From: Xenopus tropicalis
Taxonomy: Eukaryota; Chordata; Amphibia; Anura; Pipidae
Direction of reading: 5' to 3'
DNA length: 64,000 nucleotides
Assembly (NCBI RefSeq): GCF_000004195.4
Contig: NC_030681.2
Span: 1,635,517-1,699,516 of the forward strand
Shown: positions 27,201 to 39,200 of the stretch, piece after piece
Layout of the letters: each line of letters starts with the position of its first letter
How positions within the stretch are numbered: position 1 is the stretch's first letter
Made by a program: the position numbers and the translations under genes
Notes under the pieces: generated by a model
Databases searched by the model: none
Told to the model about the DNA's origin: nothing
What the model saw: only the letters and a program-made list of their open reading frames with translations

Positions 27201-30200
27201 ATGTTTCTGATTGATTAGACATATCCTTCAGTCATGGTTACTATGGCAACGCAACCTGACAGCCCTTCACAACTCATAGGCCCGAAGCCTGAGGACATAG
27301 TGGCCTCCCCCCATTAAAGCCTCTATCTCCCCCCCCCCCCCCCCCCCCAGACTGACCAACGTGTCATATTCGGCCATTTTCCTCTCTCGCTGCTGTAACT
27401 GTAAGTGTAAATGGGCCGGTTGGGGTGAGATAGTCACGCAGCCTGTTCCGTGTAATGCCCCCAGTAGCCATGGCTGGTTGCACAATGTCCCTGCTTGTTT
27501 AGCTCTGTTTGTATGTCGGAGCGTAGACTTTGTACTGAGCACTTGGGCTTTACCTGCAGCCGCACAGGACAAAATCCAACGTGCGAGGCCTCGGCCGCTG
27601 TGTTTGTTTTGCCCCAGCCTGACCTTCAGCTTCCCCTGTGGGCAGCAAACAGACTGGGGCAATGGCGGCTTCTGCCCCCCTCTCCTGTCACATCCCATTG
27701 GGGGCCACATTGAATTGAATTCTCTTCCCTCTATTGTGATATCGGCGGCAGCCATTCCGCGCTCCAACCTGTACATTTTATTCATCCAAAATTCCCTTTA
27801 AGTCTCCAGCTTCCAGTCCATTAAATCTGACCTTGTTACTGACCCATCGCATCCCTCTTAGGGAGCAGAAGGGGTTAATATCAGGGTAAATATGTAGAAC
27901 AAAGAATTAACAGGCAGAAGGTCTAATTAGACATCCACTAAATGAAAACATGTGGTCTATTTCCATGTTAGCCTGCGAGAGCCTCGCTCTCTCCCACCCG
28001 CACCCCCTTCTGGATTTCATTAGAGCTCTCAGGAAAACTGGCAGGGTCTCTCCCAGCAGGTTCAGAGCTATTCCTTGTCTTCTTCCCACTCCCTTCCCCA
28101 CGTTATTCTCCTTAACTCCATCCCTCACATGGTGTTCTGTGCCCTGGCACTGGGACTGAAGGATTAGGGCTCTCCCTGGCATGGCCTGTATGTGCCCATA
28201 GCATGGCCTCCCTGGCATGGCCTGTATGTGCCCATAGCAATGGGAATGGATTGGGAGGAGGCTGTGCCACCCCAAAGCCAAGGGCTGCTAGTTGGTGTAA
28301 CATAATTTGGTTTATTTCCATAGTCAGTACCCCAGAGAATAAGCCCAGAGTTCCCTGTACAACAAGTAGGGTGCTGTGTATATATTGCCCCTCGCTGATG
28401 TATATACCATGCTTGTTTGTTACAGAAAGATTTTACTGGCTTTGCTCACTCTTCTTTTCCTTTCTCAGTTGTCCGGGGCAGCCCCTATGCCAGGCGAGGG
28501 AGACCATAAACCAACAGAAGGTAAGGACCTATTAATTTGTAATTATTATTTCAATACATACACTGGAGTGAAGGACCTGTAATGTTCTCTCCCAGCCTTA
28601 AAATGCCCAGCACCATAAGCCTCCCGTTGTGTTAGCCAGCCAAGCAGCATCAATGTGGAACTCGCTAATAAAGGCAGCGAGGGTTTCCCTTACACTGATA
28701 GGGTTAACTGAGTAGCAGTTTCATGATGCTGCCCTCTCCTGGTTTCTATGTGCACTTGGTGGGATTTGGGACCACCAGAAACTCTCTGTTTGCAATAATA
28801 GCAGTTTCTCATTTTACCCTGTGTAGTTGGATGCAGTGCAATAGCCAATTAGGAACGAGGATACGCGCCAAGCTGAAGTCACTACTGCTTCTCGGCCCAT
28901 ATCTCTCTTTATAAATTGCCTTTATATTGCATAGAAGCAGTGTGCAGCCATGTCTCTGACTGCATAAGTGACTCTGATAGGCCTGCTCACTGGTAGCCAA
29001 TGTGTCCTGTCCTGCCCACTGATAGGAGCCAAGTGCCACCTAGGCCTGCTCACTGGTAGCCAATGTGTCCTGTCCTGCCCACTGATAGGAGCCAAGTGCC
29101 ACCTAGGCCTGCTCACTGGTAGCCAATGTGTCCCGTCCTGCCCACTGATAGGAGCCAAATGCCACCTAGGCCTGCTCACTGGTAGCCAATGTGTCCCGTC
29201 CTGCCCACTGATAGGAGCCAAATGCCACCTAGGCCTGCTCACTGGTAGCCAATGTGTCCCGTCCTGCCCACTGATAGGAGCCAAATGCCACCTAGGCCTG
29301 CTCACTGGTAGCCAATGTGTCCCGTCCTGCCCACTGATAGGAGCCAAATGCCACCTAGGCCTGCTCACTGGTAGCCAATGTGTCCCGTCCTGCCCACTGA
29401 TAGGAGCCAAATGCCACCTAGGCCTGCTCACTGGTAGCCAATGTGTCCCGTCCTGCCCACTGATAGGAGCCAAATGCCACCTAGGCCTGCTCACTGGTAG
29501 CCAATGTGTCCTGTCCTGCCCACTGATAGGAGCCAAATGCCACCTAGGCCTGCTCACTGGTAGCCAATGTGTCCCGTCCTGCCCACTGATAGGAGCCAAA
29601 TGCCACCTAGGCCTGCTCACTGGTAGCCAATGTGTCCCGTCCTGCCCACTGATAGGAGCCAAATGCCACCTAGGCCTGCTCACTGGTAGCCAATGTGTCC
29701 CGTCCTGCCCACTGATAGGAGCCAAATGCCACCTAGGCCTGCTCACTGGTAGCCAATGTGTCCTGTCCTGCCCACTGATAGGAGCCAAATGCCACCTAGG
29801 CCTGCTCACTGGTAGCCAATGTGTCCCGCCCTGCCCACTGATAGGAGCCAAATGCCACCTAGGCCTGCTTACTGGTATCCTATGTGTCCTGTCCTGCCCA
29901 CTGATAGGAGCCAAATGCCACTTAGGCTTGTGTATCAATTAAGACAGAGATGTGCCCAATGATAAGGGAGAGATGGCACCCTGGTGCAATTCTGAGCCAT
30001 CAGATTTTGGGCACTGGGCAAATACCATAAATGTCACGGTTTGTGCTTCTTGTTTTGTAAAGTAAATGGAGTGGAAGTGTTTGTATTTGTTCTGCTTCCG
30101 TGTGACTTCCCACCCCATTATCTGCCCCGTAGCCCCGTGTGGGTGCCCGCGTGCCCTGTCTATTAGCACTGGGTCATGGGAGACCGATAGAAACATGGAT

Positions 30201-33200
30201 GTTGGTATTCAGCACTTTCACCAGCTTGGGAACTTGCCCACATCAGCAGATCGCGGCTCACATTGTACAGGGCTTATCTCTAAGTGCTGTTCTGATTCGC
30301 TGAGACGCACCATTGACCTGTAAATGAGCAGCTTCCAAGCATTAGAAATGCAGCGAGAGCAGAGCCACTTCAGGGTGCATGGAATTACCCCCACCAAACT
30401 ACCCCGCCACAGTCCCAGCGGGCAGGCGGATTGTTCCATGTCCCAGGGGCACGTTCAGGGCCTGTCACCCTTGGCATACGCTGGCAGAACTGGGCAGCCG
30501 ACTGGTGAGCGGCCAGTCTAACGAGGGGCTGCTTTTATTCTATGCTGGTGTAGGGGCAAATCTGCTGCAATCCGGTGCCGGGGGAATTGAGAGAGTGGTG
30601 CCGGGGGGGGCACATCATCATATTCCTCCTTTTCCCTCTTCTATTATTATCCGCCACCAGCTCAACATTACTCAGCCCTTTTATTTTCGGCTGCTGAAAC
30701 GTGGGGAGCGTGCAGTGCAGGCAAGCGGCAATGGAGCCCTTTCCCCCCCCCGGCATATTGTAACCCAGTCACAGTGCCTCCCTGGGAAACGCTTGGGGTG
30801 CCGAGGAAGGGCTTGGGGGGCAGGACTGGTATCAAGGCCCATATGGCCCCTAGTAATGTGCAGCCTCTATAAAACCCCGGCAATTGTGTGTGGTAATAAA
30901 ACAGCACATCTTGTGTTACGTGCCCTGCTGTCATTTACTGGTTACGTGACACCCCATGGCTGTGCCTCTGTGGGAAGCCCTCGGCCACACAAAGTGGAGC
31001 AGATTTTTCCATGATGCAATGGGTTTCCTTATCAGGCAGTTATTAACTGGCGCTCCAGGTCTCTGTACCTGCAAGCAGTACGGCAGCTCGCCCCAGCTCA
31101 GCCCCGGGATTACAGATCTTTGCTTTTCACAGCTTTAGGGTTTACCGGATTCCTGGGGGATTAACCCAATATCTCGTGCCGTGTCTGTTGGTTCCGCTCT
31201 AACGCCTACCGGAAAGCCCTTTCCCCCTAAGTGCCACCCTGCTGTCTGACAGCTCCTCGGCTCAAGGGTCACAGTGTTTCTGCCATGGTGCTTCTGTAGG
31301 GCATTGATTGTTATTTGCTTTGGGGTAATAGTCATGCACTTCTGTAGGGTATCCAAGTGCTGAAAGGCAGCCGGAATGGAAATGGCTTATATAACTACCA
31401 ACTGTGAGGTGGCTTGAGTGCCAGTGGGTGCCTGTATGGGGGCAAGTGGGCTGGGGGCAGAGCTAAGGGGAAGGTACCAAGTAGAAAGGGAGGCAGGGAT
31501 ATAGGGCAGTAATGGGCGAGGTGCAAAGGTTGCAGTTTAGAAGGGAGGGGAGAGCTTTTGGGGAGACTTTGGTGCATTAGGAGTTAACGGAAGACTCCCA
31601 CGCTAGGCCTCTTCTGATCCCTATAAAGATACATTCCCCCTTAGTGTGCCCCCTAAACCTACTTGGGGCGCTGGGGCAGTTGGTGTGACACGCAGTAAAG
31701 GGTCTGTGGGGCGGAAGTGTCCGTAGGGCGTCCCATAAGCAGTGAGAGGAATGCCCCCGCTTCCCAGGGGCATAAAAGTAAAGTGATGCTTCTCGGGCCT
31801 GTGGGGCGGAAGTGTCTGTAGGGGGTTCTAGAGCGAGGCGTCCCATAAGCAGTGTGAGGAATGCCCCCGCTTCCCGGGGGCATAAAAGTAAAGTGATGCT
31901 TCTCGGGCCTGTGGGGCGGAAGTGTCTGTAGGGGGTTCTAGAGCGAGGCGTCCCATAAGCAGTGTGAGGAATGCCCCCGCTTCCCAGGGGCATAAAAGTA
32001 AAGTGATGCTTGTCGGGTCTGTGGGTTGGAAGTGTTGGTAGGGGGTTCTAGAGCGAGGCATCCCATAAGCAGTGGGAGGAATGCCCCCGCTTCCCAGGGG
32101 CATAAAAGTAAAGTGATGCTTGTCGGGTCTGTGGGGCGGAAGTGTCCGTAGGGGGTTCTAGAGCGAGGCGTCCCATAAGCAGTGGGAGGAATGCCCCCGC
32201 TTCCCAGGGGCATAAAAGTAAAGTGGTGCTTGTCGGGTCTGTGGGGCGGAAGTGTCCGTAGGGGGTTCTAGAGCGAGGCGTCCCATAAGCAGTGGGAGGA
32301 ATGCCCCAGCTTCCCAGGGGCATAAAAGTAAAGTGATGCTTGTCGGGTCTGTGGGTTGGAAGTGTTGGTAGGGGGTTCTAGAGCGAGGCGTCCCATAAGC
32401 AGTGGGAGGAATGCCGCTGACATATTTGTGAGCTTTACGCGCTAATCCCCGCGGCCGCTAGAACAATCACACTGGGATGCGGTGACTGAGATTGGATTTT
32501 TTCTGCTAATCCTGACGCCATGTGGCTAAAAACATCTTGACTAGTGCCCTTTGTCCCCCTCCCAAGAACTGCTGATCTAATTGGCCGCCGTACCCAGAGA
32601 GGGGACTCCCCGCTTTATTGCTCCCCAAAGTCATGGTACAAATGGCTGTGACTTGTTCCATCCTGAGACAGTGGCTGCATTGACTCACTCAGCCCAACCC
32701 GGTGTAATTGAGGTGAATCCTCCTCTTCCCTTAGAGTTTGTGGCTAAATGTAGCCTGTCCCTTTAATGAGCGAGTATTTATGGCGCTGTAAATAATATAG
32801 CGCTGCTAATTAACCACACCTCAATAGCCGGCATATTTCCCAAGCTCATTAAGGCTTGTTGAGCAGTCTGTGCACCCTGCACCCAATCAGCAAATGGCTT
32901 TCATTGTAATTGTTGTTAAAACAGTGCTAGGCATCATCTGATTGGCTGCTGTAGTGCCCATAAGTAGGTTCGTCCTATAGCGATGGCCATAGAAACCCCA
33001 TTAAAGTTCTCCTCTCTTTTCTCTCCCGAGTGCAGTGGTGAAGTTCCTAAAAGTGTACGAGCGCAGTATGTGCCAAGTGCGGGAGATCCTGGTCGATATA
33101 TTCCAGGAATACCCGGACGAGGTGGAGTATATCTTCAAGCCGTCCTGCGTGCCGCTGATGAGATGTGCGGGTTGCTGCAACGACGAGAGCTTGGAATGTG

Positions 33201-36200
33201 TTCCTACGGAAAGTTACAACATCACCATGCAGGTAAGGAGCTTGCACTCTAATTGGGCCCTATTCACTATGGCCCAGTGATGTATCATTGCTGGAAGGGG
33301 GTTATTTATCAATACTGGGCAAAATGGCTCATGGGCAATAACCCTTGGCAACCAATGGCTACCTGCAGCTGGCTGGAAAAAAACAAATCACTGATTGGTT
33401 GCTGTGGGTTACTGCCCACAGGCCAATTTGCCCAGTGTTGATAAATGAGCCCCGATCTCCTTGTATTTCATTGGCTGAAGCAGGGAGCTGTGTGCTTCCA
33501 TAGCCTGCCCCATTATGTGGGCAATACTTAGTATTCCAAACCGACTCTGCCGTTTCTCATATTCCACAAGGTCACTTTTGCGTGGAGAGGAATTGGGCAG
33601 AGAACGCTATGTATCTTGTCAGCGTCTCCTACACTTCAGTAACCTTTCGTTTTTCTCCCCGGGTTGGCGGCACCTCAGGGCCAATCATTCCAGTCTGTCT
33701 GCTTTTTCTCAAATCCACTCCCTGTGTGTTGGCCAATCCCCTTAATTCCAGCCACCACTATTTCTTTACAAAATAAGGCATTAAAGGGATTTGACCCCTC
33801 GGTGCCCAGGTGGGTAGAGCTACACGTCATTACCTATAGGGCAACCTTCAGCTTGGGCTTGGCTAACAGTGAGTGCTAGCAGTGCGGAATAGCTTTGCTA
33901 CACGTATAATACTAACCTATAATGGGCAATAATAACAGGCGGCACTTTACAGCACCATCCCTCAGTTCCAGGTAAAATACAAATACATTAGGGCTATACA
34001 GTAATAATGTAACTGCCAGACCCCATGCTCCATTTTGTATAAATTGTGTACAGCATTTTGGGTGCCATATTGTATGAAATGTAGCCTCCTCCTTCCCTGC
34101 CCGTTGCTCTCTCCCTGGGCCATTGATCTCCATGAGCAGAAAGCCAAGGTTAACACTGTTTATTTTGTGTTCCCTACAGATAATGAAAATCAAGCCTCAC
34201 ATAAGCCAACATATCATGGATATGAGCTTTCAGCAGCACAGTCAGTGTGAATGCAGGTAAGCTGTGGGGCTCGGCCCAGTGGGCTTTGGTACTGGCCTAG
34301 GGACTTCCTGTTTCACCTGTGCTTTCTATGGCCACCACAGTCCCCCAGACTGGGCCGGCGGGACACCGGGAAAAATCTCGGTGGGCCCCGGCAGCCCAGA
34401 CCCGACTGTTGCAGTGCTCCCCCAGCCCGACCGCTCCTCCCCTGACGCGGTAAATTTACATGTTTGGGGTAGGACGTCGGTTGGGGGGCCTCGGCAGGGG
34501 GTTAGGGGACACCTGCAGGGCTCCTGGGACGGGAGCCCGGTGGGCCCATCACCCCCCAGTCCGACCCTGAATACCTCTCTGTACCTATAACTGTCACTTA
34601 CCTGTACTTACTGTTCTTTCCTAAATCATTTTATTTTCCTTTCAGACCAAAGAAAGAAGTAAAGAGCAAGCAGGAAAAGTAAGTGTGTCCCTTTCTATGA
34701 TCATTTCAGCCCAGTCTGTTTGTGTTCCGTAGATCAGAGGCATGTGATAGGCCGGGGCAGATCTGTGTCCATCCCATAATAATATCTGCAGGACCTGTAG
34801 CAATGCTTTGGGCTTTGTGGTGATGTAACTGTTCCTTTGATTCTGTGTTGGACCGATCCCTGGTAACATCAGGCCATAAATGGAAACAAAAATGCCTTTA
34901 TTCTTGGCTAAAACTGATTCATAAAACAGCCTGGGAGGCAGGGAATGCTGGGAGTCGGTGCTGACCTACATATGTGCATATACGCATATTCCCAGTCTCT
35001 GGTGCCCACAGCATTCCCTTATTGTACACAATCCTTATTGTACAGGGAAGGCCAATGCCTGCTGGGGGCTCCAAACCAGCATTTTTGATTCCCTTGTGTT
35101 CTGATGTTCTTGCTGTAATTGTTCTATAAGGTTCTGTACTGTTCCCCCCTCCCCTAGGTGCTAGACTGGTGCCAGGGCAGTAATTTGGTGGCAGCGGTGG
35201 TGGTGGTGGCTTTGTGTTTAACCCTGTATGAGCCCACAGCCCCGGCACGGGGGGAGTATGAAATCTATGCTGTTTGGTGTGTGTGGTGGGGGGGCGTTGG
35301 GAAATGCAGCATGTCTCCTGTGGAGAGGAGACCGATGTATCACTGACATTCACTCTCATTGGATTGGTCACTATCATTCTGCCCCGGCTGCAATCAGCCC
35401 CTCTAGGTAGGGCAGGACTGGAAATCCTACTTACTAACTGTGTACCCCCCCCCCCCCCGTATATGTGCTCTCATAGGGGTGCAAAGCAACTACCCTACTC
35501 TATCATCATCATCATCATCATCATTTATATAGTGGCAGCAAGTTACAGCACTCATTTATAACAGGCGGGGGGGCTCACAGAATACAATTAGGGTCAGAGA
35601 GCCCTGCGCACAAAGGCTTACAATCTGCAGAACGGTATATAGGTAATGGCAGAACTCTCCTACTGGCTATTCCCCCTATCTCTAACTCTCCAAGGGTCCC
35701 GCGTTTGTACCCTGTGCCTGTTCTGCACCTCCCTTATTAACCCTCTGGGGCTTTTGCTAAATATAATCTAATGTACTGTACGCTGGTTTTGGGGGAATAT
35801 TTCGCAACGTTTGTGATCATTGGATGCTGCATAGCACAGTCCTTCCTGCCCCACGGGGGGTAGTGGGCACCTATTGCACCGTACAGGCCCTTGGTTGTGG
35901 GTGACTGGTCTCCTTTCCCAATGACAGTAATGTAGATCGCCGGTGGGAAAACATATGCATTGCCCTCGGGGGCAACGTTGGATAAGTGTGCCCTCACCCT
36001 GCAAGGGGCTGTTATGAATTATAGGGTAATAGGGCAAAGCAGAGGTGGGTGGCTGGGCTGGAGGGGGTTCTGGGGCTGAGGCCCGACGGCTTGTACTGGG
36101 GCAGTTACTGGGGCAGTAAGACCTTTTCCCCCCACACAGCCGCTGTACGTTGCACGTTTGTGCATTTCTCAGGCCTCTCTGTTACAGAAGGGGAATGAGA

Positions 36201-39200
36201 TTGGGGCCAGGCTTGGGTTTCATCACCATGTTGGCTTGGGCGGCCCAGCGGTCAGCTGGAAGTCACATCCCCCCGGAGCAAGCGAGTCCCAGACAGGCCG
36301 GAGTCAGACCCCACTTATAACAAATATCATCGCATTTCTATTATGATGAAAGAATCCCGTTTTGGGCGGCCCCTCCCTTTCAGGGTTAATCGTGTTATTT
36401 TTTTTACTGGATGTGGTTGGAAAACGTGTTTAATGCTGAGCAGAGACACAGGGCGGCCTGTGAGAGAGTATTATTGCCCCACTACCCTGTAGGAAGCACC
36501 CTAGCAAGGGCCCTCAGAGCCACTCAGGCTGCAGGAGTGTAACTCCACCCATTTATTAGCCACTCCCACAGTTTGTATAGGACCCTCCCACGCGGAGCAG
36601 GTAAGGGCCTACATTAATGGGCTTTAGGGCATAGATTTGGCAACAGAATACAACTGTGGGCACTGGGCAGCAGGAGAGTGCCTTTCTACCCCCGGGCCCC
36701 AGCGGGGCATCAGCGTGGGCCATTTTGTGTATAACCTTGTGGGTCCTTGTGTGGCTCCGGCAGCGATGGGACAGTGTGGCAGAATACATTCCCAATTTAG
36801 TGTCATTATTCTGCTCCGGAGTGAGCGCCGCAGCGGGAAGGGCATCTGGGAGGGCAATGTTATTGCTGGCAGCTTTCTATTTATACCCAGCCACGTGTGG
36901 GAAAGGTCACCTCTGCTGCCCAGATGCTTCTTACTGAGACAGGCGCTGTCAGCCAGCTACTTACCCTTCATATTGCCCCTGGCTGCCAGCTACTTACCCT
37001 TCATATTGCCCCTGGCTGCCAGCTACTTACCCTTCATATTGCCCCTGGCTGCCAGCTACTTACCCTTCATATTGCCCCTGGCTGCCAGCTAGCTACCCTT
37101 CATATTGCCCCTGGCTGCCAGCTAGCTACCTTTCATATTGCCCCTGGCAGCCAGCTAGCTACCCTTCATATTGCCCCTGGCTGCCAGCTACTTGCCCTTC
37201 ATATTGCCCCTGGCTGCCAGCTACTTACCCTTCATATTGCCCCTGGCTGCCAGCTACTTACCCTTCATATTGCCCCTGGCAGCCAGCTACTTACCCTTCA
37301 TATTGCCCCTGGCTGCCAGCTAGCTACCCTTCATATTACCCCTGGCTGCCAGCTACTTACCCTTCATATTGCCCCTGGCTGCCAGCTAGCTACCCTTCAT
37401 ATTACCCCTGGCTGCCAGCTACTTACCCTTCATATTGCCCCTGGCTGCCAGCTACTTACCCTTCATATTGCCCCTGGCTGCCAGCTACTTACCCTTCATA
37501 TTGCCCCTGGCTGCCAGCTACTTACCCTTCATATTGCCCCTGGCTGCCAGCTAGCTACCCTTCATATTGCCCCTGGCTGCCAGCTACTTACCCTTCATAT
37601 TGCCCTTGGCTGCCAGCTAGCTACCTTTCATATTGCCCCTGGCAGCCAGCTAGCTACCCTTCATATTGCCCCTGGCTGCCAGCTACTTACCCTTCATATT
37701 GCCCCTGGCTGCCAGCTACTTACCCTTCATATTGCCCCTGGCAGCCAGCTAGCTACCCTTCATATTGCCCCTGGCTGCCAGCTACTTACCCTTCATATTG
37801 CCCCTGGCAGCCAGCTAGCTACCCTTCATATTGCCCCTGGCTGCCAGCTACTTACCCTTCATATTGCCCCTGGCTGCCAGCTACTTACCCTTCATATTGC
37901 CCCTGGCAGCCAGCTAGCTACCCTTCATATTGCCCCTGGCTGCCAGCTACTTACCCTTCATATTGCCCCTGGCAGCCAGCTAGCTACCCTTCATATTGCC
38001 CCTGGCTGCCAGCTACTTACCCTTCATATTGCCCCTGGCTGCCAGCTACTTACCCTTCATATTGCCCCTGGCTGCCAGCTACTTACCCTTCATATTGCCC
38101 CTGGCTGCCAGCTACTTACCCTTCATATTGCCCCTGGCTGCCAGCTACTTACCCTTCATATTGCCCCTGGCTTTGCAGCAGTCCGTCGCTCCCTGTATTG
38201 TGCGGTGAGGCGCAGGAATTGCCACTTCCATTCGGTGCCATTTGCCGTTCCCTCGGGCCCCATGTCAGACAGGCAGAATTGGGTTCCTGCTTAGTGTTCC
38301 CTTTAGAGCAGCGCCGTCCCATCATCCTCTCTGCCTCTATGGCCACACCCCCTTTAGCAAATACACGTTTCCTGACATGGCCAGACCTTGGACCCATGAA
38401 ATCAAGGGAAACTTTCCATTTGCAAATACACAGAAGCTTCTGCAGCTTCAGACCAGCTGTGACCTTACAGTCACATGCCCTTGTACGGAGGCTCTGATTG
38501 GCTGTACCCCGAGCATTCTCTTGTCCCGGGGGTACCAACATGGCCGCTGCCTGTGCCGTCTCTTTCCTTCCATGGCTTTCCCGCAGCATCGCTCCAGTCT
38601 TCCCTCGGGTTTTGCTCTTTCTCTCTCTGTCTCTCCTTCTTTTATTTTTTTCTTTCAGAAAAGCAAAACGAGGGAAGGGCCTTAAACGAAAGCGCAAGAA
38701 AATCCGGTACAAACCGAAGCACTTGTACGTTTGTATCGTATGCTTGCTACGGTCCAATCAGGCGCCTCCATCCTACTGGCCTACATCTCACTAATCAATC
38801 CCACTAACCACCTCACCCATTGGGAGAGAGCCCCCACGGGGCACCTGATTGGCCCAACTTAATGCCATCATGAGATTTATTATATTGTATATTGTCGCAT
38901 TTAATGCTGCAGCTAGGGGCACATGTAACGCCGCAGTCCCAGATAGTGGCGCATAACATGCATGTCCTGCTCAGTCATTGCATTATACAGATATATGTAT
39001 CCATCCTTTTATAGACCCCCGATAATGAGCATAATTCACCCCTAAAAATCTCCTGATCGCATTGAGGCGGGATTTCACCATGTGACATTACTGGGGGGCT
39101 CTGACACTTGGGGGGTCGAACTGATCTTTTCTTTGCTTCCATCTCTACTAATCATTGGGTGTTTGATTCCACAGACATTAACCATTCCTTGCCCGGGGTC

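Noticed and set aside
28922..29942. 338-codon (minus) and 324-codon (plus) open frames
   Set aside because: They are caused by the 63-bp intron 2 array, open on both strands because 63 is a multiple of 3.
36897..38294. 465-codon open frame rich in [11 protein letters not shown] repeats
   Set aside because: It coincides with the 33-bp minisatellite in vegfa intron 5; an in-frame period keeps it open. No domain, start context or splice support.
38149..38757. 202-codon minus-strand frame over exon 6
   Set aside because: It is antisense to the vegfa exon 6 region. The real product is on the + strand, with splice sites and homology.
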